From CAWCDJ01 sp963794265 (lineage in GTDB: Bacteria > Acidobacteriota > Terriglobia > Bryobacterales > Bryobacteraceae): a DNA stretch of 64,000 bases. Positions 1-9,355 of the stretch are shown here, piece after piece. Position 1 is the stretch's first letter. The number at the start of each line of letters is the position of its first letter. The position numbers and the translations under genes were made by a program. The notes under the pieces were generated by a model. The model had not been told where the DNA came from. It did not search any database and saw only the letters and a program-made list of their open reading frames with translations. Location: the NCBI GenBank assembly GCA_963794265.1, contig CAWCDJ010000001.1, forward strand, positions 1,116,001 through 1,180,000. The letters are read 5' to 3'.

Positions 1-1
1 G

Positions 2-178
2 AAGCTACTGTACGCTGCCGGATGGAACGACGAGGCGATCTACTTCGCGGTGACGGTGTGTGCGCTGTTCAACTTCTATAACCGCTGGATCGATGCGACG
101 GGCGTACACGCGCTATCGGACGAAGCGCACCGGGAAGGCGGGAAACGGACGGCGATGCACGGTTATGCCCGCAGTTAG
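2..178 (+). CDS. Carboxymuconolactone decarboxylase-like / peroxidase-related protein, C-terminal end (partial)
   Basis: The gene enters from the left edge of the window, so only its last 58 codons are visible, ending in TAG. The visible segment reads LLYAAGWNDEAIYFAV followed by a CALFNFYNRWIDATGV stretch. That is the helix pattern seen near the end of carboxymuconolactone decarboxylase/AhpD-like peroxidase-related proteins, where a short helix with an (A/L)FN(F/Y)xNR motif closes the all-alpha fold. The CxxC redox pair that would confirm peroxidase activity lies outside the window, so the family call rests on this motif alone. Its stop lies 14 bases inside the next gene, the MFS transporter starting at 165, which suggests translational coupling and one transcript. 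Confidence 0.55.
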   Translation, partial: KLLYAAGWNDEAIYFAVTVCALFNFYNRWIDATGVHALSDEAHREGGKRTAMHGYARS

Positions 179-1394
179 TACGGCGACCGCGCCCGGTTAC
201 TCGGAGGCGGCGGCGAACCCGGGTTGGCTGGTGGTGCTGGCGGCGTTTTTCGGCACGATGGTCAGCTTTGGATCGCTGCTGGTCTTCACGTTCAGCGTGT
301 TTCTAAAGCCGCTCACGGCATCGTTCGGCTGGACCCGCGAATCGGTGGCAGGGGCGTTCGGCGCGGCGGCCATGAGCGTCGCGGTGTGCTCGCCGGGGCT
401 CGGTCATCTGCTCGACCGGTATGGACCGCGCCGCGTGATCCTTCCGTGCATGGCGGTGTTCGGCTGCGCGTTCGCCTCGCTCGGGCTGATGACGCCGCGG
501 ATCTGGCACTTGTACGCGGTCTTCGTGGTGCTGGGGATCGTAGGCAACGGAACGACGCAGATGGGGTATTCGCGCGCGGTTTCGACATGGTTCGAAGCGC
601 GTCGCGGCATGGCGCTGGCGATCGTGATGGCGGGGGTGGGAACGGGGGCGATGGTGCTGCCGCCGCTGGCGCAGTGGCTGATTGGCGGGTACGGCTGGCG
701 GGCGGCTTACTTCACGCTGGGGGGGCTGGTGCTCGCGCTGGGCATTCCGCTCACGGCGCTCTACGTGCGCGAGCGGCCGTCGGACGACTGGCGAGCCGAG
801 GCTTCCGCCGAGGGGAAACCCGCGCGGGAGTGTTTGCGCGCGCGCGCCTTCTGGGTTCTGGTGGCGGCGCTGTTTCTGAGCTCGGTGAGCATCAACGGAG
901 CGATCGCGCATCTTTCGCCTCTGTTGACGGACCGGGGCGTGGGCCTCGAGACCGCTGCGCTCGCGGCCTCGGCGCTCGGGCTCGCAAGTTTCGGCGGGAG
1001 GCTGCTGACGGGCGTGCTGCTCGACCGCTATTTCGGCCCTCGCGTCGGCTGCTGCCTGCTGGGGGCGAGCGCCTGCGGAATCCTGATGCTGGCGCACGCC
1101 GCGACCGGCGCGCAGGGCATCACAGCCGCGGCGCTGATCGGACTCGGCGTGGGGGCGGAAGCGGATTTCACCCCGTATGTGCTGACGCGTTACTTCGGGC
1201 TGCGATCGTTCTCGACTCTCTACGGATTCACGTGGACGGCCTACGCCATCGCCGGCGCCATTGGCCCTGTGCTGATGGGGAAGGCGTTCGATGCGACCGG
1301 TTCGTACGCTTCGCTTCTGGTCTTGCTCGGCGGCACGGCGGCGCTTGCGGCGCTGCTGCTCAACCTGCTGCCGCGCTATCCCGAGACCCGGTGA
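165..1394 (+). CDS. MFS transporter (monocarboxylate/oxalate-formate antiporter type)
   Basis: A 409-residue integral membrane protein with about twelve hydrophobic segments, so it should be a secondary transporter of the inner membrane. The loop between TM2 and TM3 carries LGHLLDRYGPRRV, the MFS signature (GxLaDrxGrr), and the equivalent LTGVLLDRYFGPRVG appears after TM8, showing the two-fold repeat. The overall pattern is that of the OFA/monocarboxylate-transporter branch; the substrate cannot be read from sequence. I chose the ATG at 165 because upstream codons are arginine-rich and overlap the preceding gene, while the protein from here begins with a short cytoplasmic lead and TM1. It overlaps the preceding gene by 14 bases and ends five bases before the convergent permease gene. 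Confidence 0.85.
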   Translation: MPAVSTATAPGYSEAAANPGWLVVLAAFFGTMVSFGSLLVFTFSVFLKPLTASFGWTRESVAGAFGAAAMSVAVCSPGLGHLLDRYGPRRVILPCMAVFGCAFASLGLMTPRIWHLYAVFVVLGIVGNGTTQMGYSRAVSTWFEARRGMALAIVMAGVGTGAMVLPPLAQWLIGGYGWRAAYFTLGGLVLALGIPLTALYVRERPSDDWRAEASAEGKPARECLRARAFWVLVAALFLSSVSINGAIAHLSPLLTDRGVGLETAALAASALGLASFGGRLLTGVLLDRYFGPRVGCCLLGASACGILMLAHAATGAQGITAAALIGLGVGAEADFTPYVLTRYFGLRSFSTLYGFTWTAYAIAGAIGPVLMGKAFDATGSYASLLVLLGGTAALAALLLNLLPRYPETR

Positions 1395-1398
1395 TTCT

Positions 1399-3864
1399 CT
1401 ATTGCTCCCGCAGCACGATTACCGGGTCCACGCGCGCGGCGCGGCGCGCCGGCAGCACGCACGCGATCAGGCCAACCACTGCCAGCGTGAGGATGACCGC
1501 CGACATCACCACCGGGTCGAGCGGCTTCACTCCGTAGAGTTGGCCCGCCACCACCGAGCGCAGCGCCACCGAACCTGCGGCACCAAGTAACAAGCCGGCG
1601 CCCAGCAGCCACAAGGCTTCGCGCACCACCAGTTTCACGATCCCGCCCGCGGTGCACCCCAGCGCGGCGCGTATCCCGATCTCTCTTTGGCGCTGCGTCA
1701 CCAGGTACGCCAGTACGCCGTAAATGCCAATCGCCGAGAGAAACAGAGCCAGACAGCCGAAGAACATGGCCAGGGTCAGCGAAGCCCGCCGCGACGCCAG
1801 AGCCAGGTCGCCGCGCTCCTCCATGGTGTGGATGTCGAACAACGCCAGGCTCGGCGCCACCGCGGCGAACCGGGCGCGCACGGCACGCAGGATCGCACCG
1901 GTGTTGCCGGCGGTCTTGATCGCAAACGCATAGCCATGCTGGACGTTCTGCGCGTAGGGCATGTAATACGCACCCACCGGACTGCCGTTGCCTTCCACAT
2001 TCGCCGTGTGGACGGGGCGGATGACGCCAACCACCGTCATCCAGTGCGTGTGCTCGTCGGTCTTCAAAATGTTGTTGATGTCCTGCGGCTGATACATGCG
2101 CCGGCCGATCGGGTTGCGGCCCGGCCAGAAATGGTGTGCCAGCCGGTCGTCCACGATGATGGACCCCGGAGCGGACTCGCTATCCCGATCATCGAATGGG
2201 CGCCCCGCCAACATGGCGATGTGCATCGCCTCGAAGTAGCCCGGCGTGATCGTCACCTGCTCGGGAGAGATGAGCGACTCCCCCGGTTTCATGATGTAGC
2301 CTTCGGCGAGGATGACACTGTCGCTGTGGTTGCCGCCCCAGGGGATGGTGCTGGTCGCACCGGCGGCCGTCACACCGGGAATGCTGCGGATGGCGGCAAG
2401 CGCACGGTCCATCAGCGCCCGCGCGTCGGCGTCCTTGGGATAGAGAGATTGCGGCACGCTGGTGGAAGCCGTCACCACGCCCTTGACATCGAATCCGGGG
2501 TCGACGTGAAGCAACTGGCGGAAACTCGCCAGGATCAATCCGGCGCCGGCCAGCAGCACGAAGGCCAATCCGACCTGCGACACCACCAGGATCTGCCGTA
2601 CGCGCCGCGACCGCCGCCCTCCGGTGCCCGAGCGGCTCTCTTCACGGAGCACCTCGTTGACCCGCGCCCGGATCACCTGCACGGAGGGGATCAGCCCGAT
2701 GAGGATCCCGACCAATGCCGCCGTCACCAGCATCGCCAGCACGACCGTGGAATCTACGCGCACCTCGCCCGCGCGTGGCAGTGTTTCGAGCCCGCTATTC
2801 GCCAGGGCCCGCAACAATCCCGTGCCCAGCGCAGCCCCGGCGGCGCCGCCGGCCAGCGCCACCAGAATGCTTTCCGTGACTAACTGGCGCATCAGGCGTC
2901 CGGGCCCCGCGCCCAGCGCCAGGCGCGTGGCGAACTCCTTGCGCCGCAGAGTGGCTCGCGCCAGCACCAGATTGGCGACATTCACCGCGCCGATCAGCAG
3001 CACGAACGCCGCTCCTCCCCAGAGCAGGTAGAGGGCGCCCCGGATTTCCCTCACCAGCATGTCCGCCAACGGCATAACTACGGTGTGGAAGCCCGCGTTG
3101 ATCAACAGATCCCGGAACTTCGGAAACCGGTCGAGGTTGGCGCGGTTGAGCGCGTCCACCTGGGACTGTGCCTGCTCTAGGGTCGCGCCCGGCTTGAGCC
3201 GCCCGATGTATTGCCAGTTATTGGAGTGGCGCACCTCCCGCTCCGCCGGAGTGAACGCCGCCGGCATCCAGACGCTGACTTCGGGGTCTATGAAGTCGAA
3301 GCCCCGCGGCATCACGCCCACCACCGTGAACGGCTGCCCGTTCATGCGGATGTCGCGGCCGATTGCCGCCTCCGGGCTCCCGAAGAGCCGGCGGCTCATA
3401 CCGTCGCTCAGGATGGCTTTCTGATCGGAACCGGGCTCGCCCTCCGCTTCGGAAAAGGCGCGGCCGCAGGCCGGCGGCACCTCGAGCAGCCGGAACAGGG
3501 ATGGCGTCGCCAGCATGCCCTGGACGCGCTGCGGAATGCCCTGGACCTCGAGGGTTCGGCTGGCGCCTCGGAATAGCGCCTGCTCCGAGAAAACGTGGAT
3601 GTCCCGAAGGCGGTCGTAATAATCGCCCGAGGCGCTGTTGTAGCCGAAATCGGCGCCCGCCTTCGGGTAGCGATTCGCCATCAGCAGGATGGAGCGCGCG
3701 CCCGGCACCGGCAGCGGCCGCAGCAACACCGAGTTCACCACCGCGAAGGTGGCCGTGTTGGCGGCGATACACACCGCAATCGTCAGGACCACCGTGACCG
3801 TGAATCCCTTGTCGCCTATCAGAGAGCGGACGGCGTGCCTGAGGTTGCTGAACGCGGAGCCCAT
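1399..3864 (-). CDS. ADOP-type ABC transporter permease (FtsX/MacB-like, orphan)
   Basis: An 821-residue inner-membrane protein of the acidobacterial duplicated orphan permease family (known as TIGR03434), meaning two MacB/FtsX cores in one chain with no ATPase gene alongside. The N-terminus (SNLRHAVRSLIGDKGFTVTVVLTIA) gives a short cytoplasmic lead and TM1. A periplasmic MacB core domain follows, then a three-TM FtsX block around residues 290-440 containing NVANLVLARATLRRKEFATR. A second periplasmic domain and a final FtsX block end in QRQREIGIRAALG and ACVLPARRAARVDP. I start it at the ATG at 3864; the extension further upstream lies within the neighbouring gene's coding region and has no family character. 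No PadR regulator adjoins it, unlike the second ADOP gene here. Function of the family is unknown. Confidence 0.88.
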   Translation of the reverse strand: MGSAFSNLRHAVRSLIGDKGFTVTVVLTIAVCIAANTATFAVVNSVLLRPLPVPGARSILLMANRYPKAGADFGYNSASGDYYDRLRDIHVFSEQALFRGASRTLEVQGIPQRVQGMLATPSLFRLLEVPPACGRAFSEAEGEPGSDQKAILSDGMSRRLFGSPEAAIGRDIRMNGQPFTVVGVMPRGFDFIDPEVSVWMPAAFTPAEREVRHSNNWQYIGRLKPGATLEQAQSQVDALNRANLDRFPKFRDLLINAGFHTVVMPLADMLVREIRGALYLLWGGAAFVLLIGAVNVANLVLARATLRRKEFATRLALGAGPGRLMRQLVTESILVALAGGAAGAALGTGLLRALANSGLETLPRAGEVRVDSTVVLAMLVTAALVGILIGLIPSVQVIRARVNEVLREESRSGTGGRRSRRVRQILVVSQVGLAFVLLAGAGLILASFRQLLHVDPGFDVKGVVTASTSVPQSLYPKDADARALMDRALAAIRSIPGVTAAGATSTIPWGGNHSDSVILAEGYIMKPGESLISPEQVTITPGYFEAMHIAMLAGRPFDDRDSESAPGSIIVDDRLAHHFWPGRNPIGRRMYQPQDINNILKTDEHTHWMTVVGVIRPVHTANVEGNGSPVGAYYMPYAQNVQHGYAFAIKTAGNTGAILRAVRARFAAVAPSLALFDIHTMEERGDLALASRRASLTLAMFFGCLALFLSAIGIYGVLAYLVTQRQREIGIRAALGCTAGGIVKLVVREALWLLGAGLLLGAAGSVALRSVVAGQLYGVKPLDPVVMSAVILTLAVVGLIACVLPARRAARVDPVIVLREQ

Positions 3865-3874
3865 GGTACCTAAT

Positions 3875-3902
3875 ACGATATCCGACCACACCGATGTTGC
3901 AA
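3875..3902 (-). promoter_or_regulatory. Candidate sigma-70 promoter for the ADOP permease
   Basis: On the minus strand TTGCAA (3902-3897) is followed after 16 bases by TATCGT (3880-3875), ending ten bases before the ATG at 3864. Both hexamers are two or fewer bases from consensus. It is placed in the 100-base gap upstream of the gene. There is no experimental support. Confidence 0.35.
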
Positions 3903-3964
3903 AAAACTTCAGGCAAATTTGCGTCTGGCTCCCGTGAAGCCCCCGTCGACTCCATGCCGCAACG

Positions 3965-5413
3965 CTAATGCGGTGCGGGCGCGGTCCAGATATCCAGCAC
4001 GCCGGCGGTGGTGTGGTCGTTGGCGTTTCCCTCCGGGAGCGCGATTCTTCCGTCGACGACAATTGGGCTGTTCCAATGACCACCGGCGCAGTCCAGAGTC
4101 CCCACTCCCACCCCGCTCTTTGGATCGTAGACGTGCAGCCCGCCGCCGGGATCGTATATGTAGAGCAGGCCGCCGGCGACAACCGGGCTCGTTCCGCCGG
4201 TCGAGTTTTTCCAGACCTCCGTTAACTGCCCGTTGGCGACCCTCCAGGCGGCCGTGCCGCCGTTGTCGGCCGCGAACATCCACGTCCCCGATCGATCGTG
4301 CCAGACGGCCGGGGCCGTGAACAGCATGCCGCCCGAAGGCGTGGACACGACCTGCCGTTCGTTGCCCATATGGGGAGCGGTGCCGGCGATATCGGGGATG
4401 CCGAGCAGGCGGATCAGCGCGTCCTTGCCTCCCTGCGCCAGAGTCTGCTCCCCCAGCAGCACGGGCGAGGTGGAGCCCAGGTCGAGGTCGCGCGCATCGA
4501 GCGTGGCATTGTCGGCTGGGGTGTAGTTTCCGAGCATCCGGGTCGCGTCGGGAGCGAGTTCGATGACCGAATCGCCCCAATCGGTCGTGCCATTATAGGG
4601 TCCGTTGCCGGTGGCCACGAAGATGTTGCCGGTAACCGGATCGATGACCGCCCCGGCTCGTCCCCAAATCGCGGATCGCGTAGACTGGCAGGACCCGGGT
4701 TGGATCAGGCCGGCGCGGTCGCTGCACAGTGAATTCCACACGTGCTGGAGGGCGCCGCTGTGCGCGTCGAGAACCGCGACGTGCCCCTGGTAGGGCGGTT
4801 CGTCACCAATGTAGCCGCCGGTGACGGCGATGATGCGGCCACCGAACTCCTTGAGCGGCGAGGCGATCTTCTCGCGGGCCGGCAGCAGGGTGATTGCGGT
4901 CTTCCACACGGCCTGGCCGTCCGCAACCGCGATTTTCTGGACGGTGCCGTCGGGCGCCGCGGCGTAAATGTTCTGCCGGTCCGGATCGGCGGCGGGCGTG
5001 CTGTTCGTAATCTGAGCCGTGCCCACCCAGCCGGCATAACCGGAGGGCGTGTATTCCCACAGAACCGCGCCGCTCTCCGCATCGAGCGCGATGGTCTTTC
5101 CGTAGGTGGTGGTCAGGAAGAACACATCGCGGGTCGATCCGTTCACGGTGACGCCCTGAAGGAAGATCGCCGATGCATCGACCACGCCATCGAGCTGAAC
5201 CCGGCGGCGCGTCAACGAACCGACATTCCTGGCATTGATGCCGGTCGCGGCGGGAGAGGCTCCGGAACTGGCCGCGTCCATTCCGAATTGCGGCCAATCG
5301 TTCAGCGGTTCATGGCGGACGGCTCTCTGTGCCGCGATTCGCAAACTAAGAACGGCCGGCGCAAGAAGCAACCAAGGCAGGAGCCGCCGTGAGACAGCCA
5401 CAGCGCGGAGCAT
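3965..5413 (-). CDS. Secreted PQQ-type beta-propeller protein (quinoprotein-like)
   Basis: A 482-residue protein with a basic, hydrophobic leader (LRAVAVSRRLLPWLLLAPAVL) indicating export. The body is made of repeating beta-propeller blades of the PQQ/quinoprotein type, visible as repeated motifs such as KTIALDAESGAVLWEY, GTVQKIAVADGQAVWKT, VAVLDAHSGALQHVW and LHVYDPKSGVGVG. Family members are quinoprotein alcohol/sugar dehydrogenases or non-catalytic propellers such as BamB. I cannot see the vicinal Cys pair and the complete ligand set typical of true PQQ dehydrogenases, and it is shorter than those enzymes, so a structural or binding role is as likely as oxidation. It lies upstream of the ADOP gene on the same strand, with 100 bases between them. 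Confidence 0.75.
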   Translation of the reverse strand: MLRAVAVSRRLLPWLLLAPAVLSLRIAAQRAVRHEPLNDWPQFGMDAASSGASPAATGINARNVGSLTRRRVQLDGVVDASAIFLQGVTVNGSTRDVFFLTTTYGKTIALDAESGAVLWEYTPSGYAGWVGTAQITNSTPAADPDRQNIYAAAPDGTVQKIAVADGQAVWKTAITLLPAREKIASPLKEFGGRIIAVTGGYIGDEPPYQGHVAVLDAHSGALQHVWNSLCSDRAGLIQPGSCQSTRSAIWGRAGAVIDPVTGNIFVATGNGPYNGTTDWGDSVIELAPDATRMLGNYTPADNATLDARDLDLGSTSPVLLGEQTLAQGGKDALIRLLGIPDIAGTAPHMGNERQVVSTPSGGMLFTAPAVWHDRSGTWMFAADNGGTAAWRVANGQLTEVWKNSTGGTSPVVAGGLLYIYDPGGGLHVYDPKSGVGVGTLDCAGGHWNSPIVVDGRIALPEGNANDHTTAGVLDIWTAPAPH

Positions 5414-5567
5414 GGCTCAATCATAAGCCAGCGGGCCTGCCGATCGCGCCACCCGCCTGTGCGGAAACATCCCCCGCTTCCGCGCAAAACGGCCTGCCTG
5501 AACCATCGCGGTGATGCTTCTCTGCCTCGGTCGAGCGCGGCTTGTTTTGATAAGCTCATGATTTGCC

Positions 5568-7508
5568 ATGAAACTCGCTCTGTTTCTATTCGCTGCCGCC
5601 GCCCAGGCGCAAACGCTGGTTCCGGTGGAACCGGCTCTGGCCGAGCTTGCCGCCACCCATCGCTTCCTCGAGACCGCCATTGCTCCGGATGGTGCACACG
5701 TGGCCTACGTGGAAGCACTCGGAGCGCCCGGCCAATCGGAAATCTACATCGCGCCGCGCATACGAGTTACGGCGGGAGACGGCGGCACGGTATACGCCGA
5801 ACACTCCCTCGCCTGGTCTCCCGACGGCAAACAGCTCGCGTTTCTTTCCGACCACGAGAAGAAAGAGCAGATGCAGCTCTTCATCGCTCCGGCGGGCGGA
5901 GGTCCGGCGCGCCAGTTGACCCATCTGAAGGGGCTGCTGGCCGAGCCGCGATGGGCTCCCGATGGCAGGCAGATCGCAATTCTGTTCACCGAAAACCTGC
6001 CGCACTCCGCAGGCCCGCTCGACCCGGTCCCGTCCGAGTCGGGCCCGCTCCAGTCCCAAATCTTCGAGCAGCGGCTGGCGCTCGTCGATGTCACAACCGG
6101 CGCGGTTCGCCAGCTTTCCCCGAAGGATATGTACGTGTACGAGTACGATTGGTCACCCAATGGGGAGAGCATTGCCGCTACCGCGGCGGCCGGTGACGGC
6201 GATGCGAACTGGTGGATCGCCCAGCTCTACAGCATGTCCGTTGCCACCGGCACCATGCACTCCATCTATAAGCCGCCCGCCGACCGGCAACTGGCGATGC
6301 CCCGGTGGTCGCCTGATGGAAAATCCGTTGTGTTCATCGGCGGCTTGATGAGCGACGAAGGTTCAACCGGCGGGGACGTTTTCCTGATCCGCGCCGAAGG
6401 CGGCGCTGCACGCGATCTCACACCCGGCATGGCGGCATCGGCCAGCAGCCTCGCCTGGCCCCGGAAATCGTCTAAGCTCTACTTCACCGAGAACTTCGAT
6501 GGCGGCAGCGCCATATCACAGCTCGACGCCGCCACCGGCCGCACCGAACGGCTGTGGCAAGGCGACGAAAGCCTCAACCCGCACTTTGAAGATTCGGGAA
6601 TCTCCATGACGGACGACGGTTCGGCGACCGCTGTGATCCGCCACTCCTTCCGGAACCCGCCCGAAGTCTGGGCCGGCCGCATCGGAGACTGGAAACCGGT
6701 AACCCGGGAAAACCGCCTGCGCAAGCCGCAGTGGGGCGAAGCCAAAAGCCTGCACTGGACCAATGAAGGATTCCGGATACAGGGCTGGCTGCTCTACCCC
6801 AGCCAGTTCGATCCCAACCGCAAATACCCCATGGTGGTGGCCGTCCACGGCGGGCCGGCCTCCGCGGTGAAGCCCTCCTGGCCAAGGCCGGGCTACAATC
6901 CGGCGCTGCTCTCCCAGCAAGGCTATTTCGTGTTGATGCCGAACCCGCGGGGCAGCTATGGGCAGGGCGAGAAGTTCACAGCCGCGAACGTTCGCGATTT
7001 CGGCGGCGGCGATCTGCGCGACATCCTCGCCGGAGTGGAGGAAGCCATCCGCACAGCCCCCGTGGACCCTCGGCGCGTAGGCATTACGGGCTGGAGTTAC
7101 GGCGGATTCATGACTATGTTCGCAGTAACCCGGACCAATCGCTTCCGTGCGGCCGTAGCCGGCGCGGGGATCTCGGACTGGAAGAGCTATTACGGCGAGA
7201 ATGCCATCGATACCTGGATGATTCCGTATTTCGGCGCATCGGTTTACGATGACCCGGCAGTTTACGCGAAGATGTCCGCGATCGATTTCATCAAAGACGC
7301 AAAGACGCCGACTCTGGTGGTAGTGGGAGACCGCGATGGGGAATGCCCGGCACCCCAGTCCTACGAATTCTGGCGTGGACTGAAAGCCATGGGAGTGAAG
7401 ACAGAGATGGTAGTCTACCGGAACGAAGGCCATGCGTTCCGCAACCCGCTTCACCAGAAAGACGTCCTGCTGCGCATGATTGAGTGGTTCAACGAAAACC
7501 TGAAATAG
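5568..7508 (+). CDS. S9 family prolyl-oligopeptidase-type peptidase
   Basis: A 646-residue exported serine peptidase of the dipeptidyl-peptidase/acylaminoacyl-peptidase (S9) type. A short signal peptide (MKLALFLFAAAAQA) precedes a seven-blade propeller of WD40-like repeats (SPDGKQLAFLS, APDGRQIAI, SPDGKSVVFIG) to about residue 390. An alpha/beta-hydrolase domain follows. The catalytic triad is visible: Ser510 in GWSYGGF, Asp590 in GDRDGECP, and His622 in NEGHAFRNP. The oxyanion region HGGPAS and the loop NPRGSYGQG are typical. It probably trims peptides in the periplasm. The start is the ATG at 5568, which places the leader at the N-terminus. The ATG stands alone between divergently transcribed neighbours, so it probably has its own promoter, which I could not assign. 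Confidence 0.93.
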   Translation: MKLALFLFAAAAQAQTLVPVEPALAELAATHRFLETAIAPDGAHVAYVEALGAPGQSEIYIAPRIRVTAGDGGTVYAEHSLAWSPDGKQLAFLSDHEKKEQMQLFIAPAGGGPARQLTHLKGLLAEPRWAPDGRQIAILFTENLPHSAGPLDPVPSESGPLQSQIFEQRLALVDVTTGAVRQLSPKDMYVYEYDWSPNGESIAATAAAGDGDANWWIAQLYSMSVATGTMHSIYKPPADRQLAMPRWSPDGKSVVFIGGLMSDEGSTGGDVFLIRAEGGAARDLTPGMAASASSLAWPRKSSKLYFTENFDGGSAISQLDAATGRTERLWQGDESLNPHFEDSGISMTDDGSATAVIRHSFRNPPEVWAGRIGDWKPVTRENRLRKPQWGEAKSLHWTNEGFRIQGWLLYPSQFDPNRKYPMVVAVHGGPASAVKPSWPRPGYNPALLSQQGYFVLMPNPRGSYGQGEKFTAANVRDFGGGDLRDILAGVEEAIRTAPVDPRRVGITGWSYGGFMTMFAVTRTNRFRAAVAGAGISDWKSYYGENAIDTWMIPYFGASVYDDPAVYAKMSAIDFIKDAKTPTLVVVGDRDGECPAPQSYEFWRGLKAMGVKTEMVVYRNEGHAFRNPLHQKDVLLRMIEWFNENLK

Positions 7509-7522
7509 CCGGCGGCGTTCGC

Positions 7523-8386
7523 TCAGCGGCTTTTTCCGGCGGCGCGGGCCATCTCTACCTCTGAGCCGATGAAGCCCCAGGTAATCCAGACGTGGCCTTT
7601 CAGGACGCGTTCAAAGTACTTGCGTGCCCGGGCGGCGTCACCGTTGTAGAGATGCCAGTTACCAACGCCGTAAGCGACGGTGTCGAAGCGGAGCTCAGTC
7701 TCGTCATCGGTATTGCCGGACGGCGGCTCGGGCGGCAGAACCGCGGCCTCGTCCTTCCGGCTCTGGAAGAGGCGCACGAGATTGAGGTAATGTTCCGTGT
7801 GCGGGGCCTGGTTCTTCATCTCCGGCGGAATCGCGTCGAGAGCGCGCGCGGCTTCGGCAGTTTCGCCGGCGCGACGCGACGCGGCGTAAACCCAGTTCGT
7901 GCAGTTGATGATCTCGTCGTCATTGGGCGCGTGCTGCGCCGCTTTGCGAAACGCTTCGGCGGCCTCCGGGAACTGGCCCTGAAAGTAGTGGGCCAAGCCG
8001 AGGTGGTAATAGGCATCCATGCGGCTGGGGTCGATCTCCACCGCGCGATTCAGGTCGGCCGCGGCACGGGCGAACCGGCGCAGGGGCAGCTCGCGATGGC
8101 CGCGTTCGGTGAGCAGGGTGGCGTCGTTCGGCTTGAGTTCGAGGGCGCGGGTGAGCGTGTCCACGGCTTCGCGGTCCTGCCACACGGCGATCTGCGCCTG
8201 GGCCAGCTTCAGCAGCAGCTCGGGGTTTTTCGGATCGGCCGCGAGGTGCTTCTTGGCCTCCGCGACAACGCCTTTGGCATCCGCCAGGGAGTAGAATTTC
8301 GTGCCGAGCGGCGAAGTCACTTCGAGACGCGGCTGCGCCGCGGCGGCGAAGGCCAGCAGGCAGGCGAGGGGAAAGAAGCGGTGCAT
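7523..8386 (-). CDS. Secreted TPR-repeat protein
   Basis: A 287-residue protein with a cleavable leader (MHRFFPLACLLAFAAAAQP) followed by tetratricopeptide repeats covering most of the chain. Helical repeat units can be read at DPKNPELLLKLAQAQIAV, KPNDATLLTERGHRELPL, DPSRMDAYYHLGLAHYF and GQFPEAAEAFRKAAQHAPND. TPRs form a superhelical protein-binding groove; no catalytic domain is present. The last third has a non-repeat segment with an acidic loop and ends in an amphipathic helix (ARKYFERVLKGHVW). The gene is convergent with the S9 peptidase, 14 bases away. Its partner protein cannot be deduced. Confidence 0.8.
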   Translation of the reverse strand: MHRFFPLACLLAFAAAAQPRLEVTSPLGTKFYSLADAKGVVAEAKKHLAADPKNPELLLKLAQAQIAVWQDREAVDTLTRALELKPNDATLLTERGHRELPLRRFARAAADLNRAVEIDPSRMDAYYHLGLAHYFQGQFPEAAEAFRKAAQHAPNDDEIINCTNWVYAASRRAGETAEAARALDAIPPEMKNQAPHTEHYLNLVRLFQSRKDEAAVLPPEPPSGNTDDETELRFDTVAYGVGNWHLYNGDAARARKYFERVLKGHVWITWGFIGSEVEMARAAGKSR

Positions 8387-8393
8387 GAAGCGG

Positions 8394-8399
8394 ATTATA
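8394..8399 (-). promoter_or_regulatory. Consensus -10 element seven bases before the TPR gene
   Basis: On the minus strand TATAAT (8399-8394) is a perfect -10 hexamer, and only seven bases separate it from the ATG at 8386. Transcription starting the usual six to eight bases downstream would give a leaderless or nearly leaderless mRNA, in keeping with the lack of a Shine-Dalgarno sequence. The -35 region is poor. Confidence 0.35.
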
Positions 8400-8526
8400 C
8401 AGTCTTCGGCCCCGGAAGGCTCGAGATGATCTATCCTGAATCCGTTGTCGATCTCGAATCGGTTCGCCGCTAGTATCGCGCCAGCCAGGTAGCGTAAGCG
8501 GTCTTGCGGTGGATCAGGAGCATCCG

Positions 8527-9243
8527 ATGCGACTTTCCAGCTTGCACTATTTCCCCCTGGCGTGGCCCTTCCTACTGGCCCTCGCCCTTATCCTTGTCGT
8601 CGTAGTCACGCTGATCGAGTTGGGTATCTTGAAATACGCGTACGAGCGAATGGGGATCCCGCCCCGCTACATCCTGGCAGTCCTTTTGCTCTCGCTTCTG
8701 GGCAGCGCCATCAATGTCCCCGTCGCCCAACTGCCGGCGGAAGAGATGGTGTCCGGAAGATTGGTCGATTTCTTTGGTGTTCAGTATGTAGTCCCGGTGG
8801 TGCAGGAGTGGCCGGGGACGGTTGTGGCGGTAAACGTCGGCGGCGCGCTGATTCCCGTGATTCTGTCGCTTTACCTGCTGAGGAAAAACAGATTGTATGT
8901 GCGGGGCGTTCTGGCCGTTGCCGTGGTCGCGTTTGTGACGCATCGACTGGCGTACCCGGTGCGCGGAGTGGGGATCAGCGTTCCGATTTTCATTCCTCCG
9001 GTGGTAGCCGCGTTCACGGCGGTGGTCCTGGGTTGGCGCCGGGCGGCTCCGCTGGCGTATATCGCCGGAAGTCTGGGGACTTTGATTGGAGCGGATCTTC
9101 TGAATCTCGGAAAGATCCAGGGTCTCGGGGCGCCGGTCGCGTCCATCGGCGGAGCGGGCACGTTCGACGGTGTGTTCCTGGCCGGAATTATCGCCGTCCT
9201 GCTATCGCCCGCCGCCGCTCTTGGCTCCCGCGAGTCCGGATGA
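8527..9243 (+). CDS. DUF1614 family integral membrane protein
   Basis: A 238-residue protein with roughly seven hydrophobic segments that matches the DUF1614 family pattern from memory. The conserved blocks are a first TM ending in YAYERMGIPP, then LLLSLLGSAINVPV, NVGGALIPVILSLYLL, VTHRLAYPVRGVGISVPIF and the C-terminal GSLGTLIGADLLNLG plus SIGGAGTFDGVFLAGI. The asparagine/aspartate-bearing TM motifs (GADLLNL, GAGTFDG) hint at a transporter or membrane enzyme, but the family has no assigned function. I chose the ATG at 8527 over a GTG at 8509 because AGGAG at 8516-8520 sits six bases upstream, an ideal ribosome-binding site. It lies in a divergent position to the TPR gene. Confidence 0.82.
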   Translation: MRLSSLHYFPLAWPFLLALALILVVVVTLIELGILKYAYERMGIPPRYILAVLLLSLLGSAINVPVAQLPAEEMVSGRLVDFFGVQYVVPVVQEWPGTVVAVNVGGALIPVILSLYLLRKNRLYVRGVLAVAVVAFVTHRLAYPVRGVGISVPIFIPPVVAAFTAVVLGWRRAAPLAYIAGSLGTLIGADLLNLGKIQGLGAPVASIGGAGTFDGVFLAGIIAVLLSPAAALGSRESG

Positions 9244-9355
9244 CAGTGGGCAGAACGATTGGCCGCCCTCGTAGTCGCTGCCGCGGGAACGATCAGCCGG
9301 CGGGCCGAGCCATCCGGCCTCACGCCAAGCCGGCTTGCGATAGCATTGATGGTGA

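Noticed and set aside
1687..2883. A plus-strand open frame of 398 codons inside the first ADOP gene
   Set aside because: Arginine/histidine/glutamine-rich shadow; the minus frame matches the ADOP family throughout.
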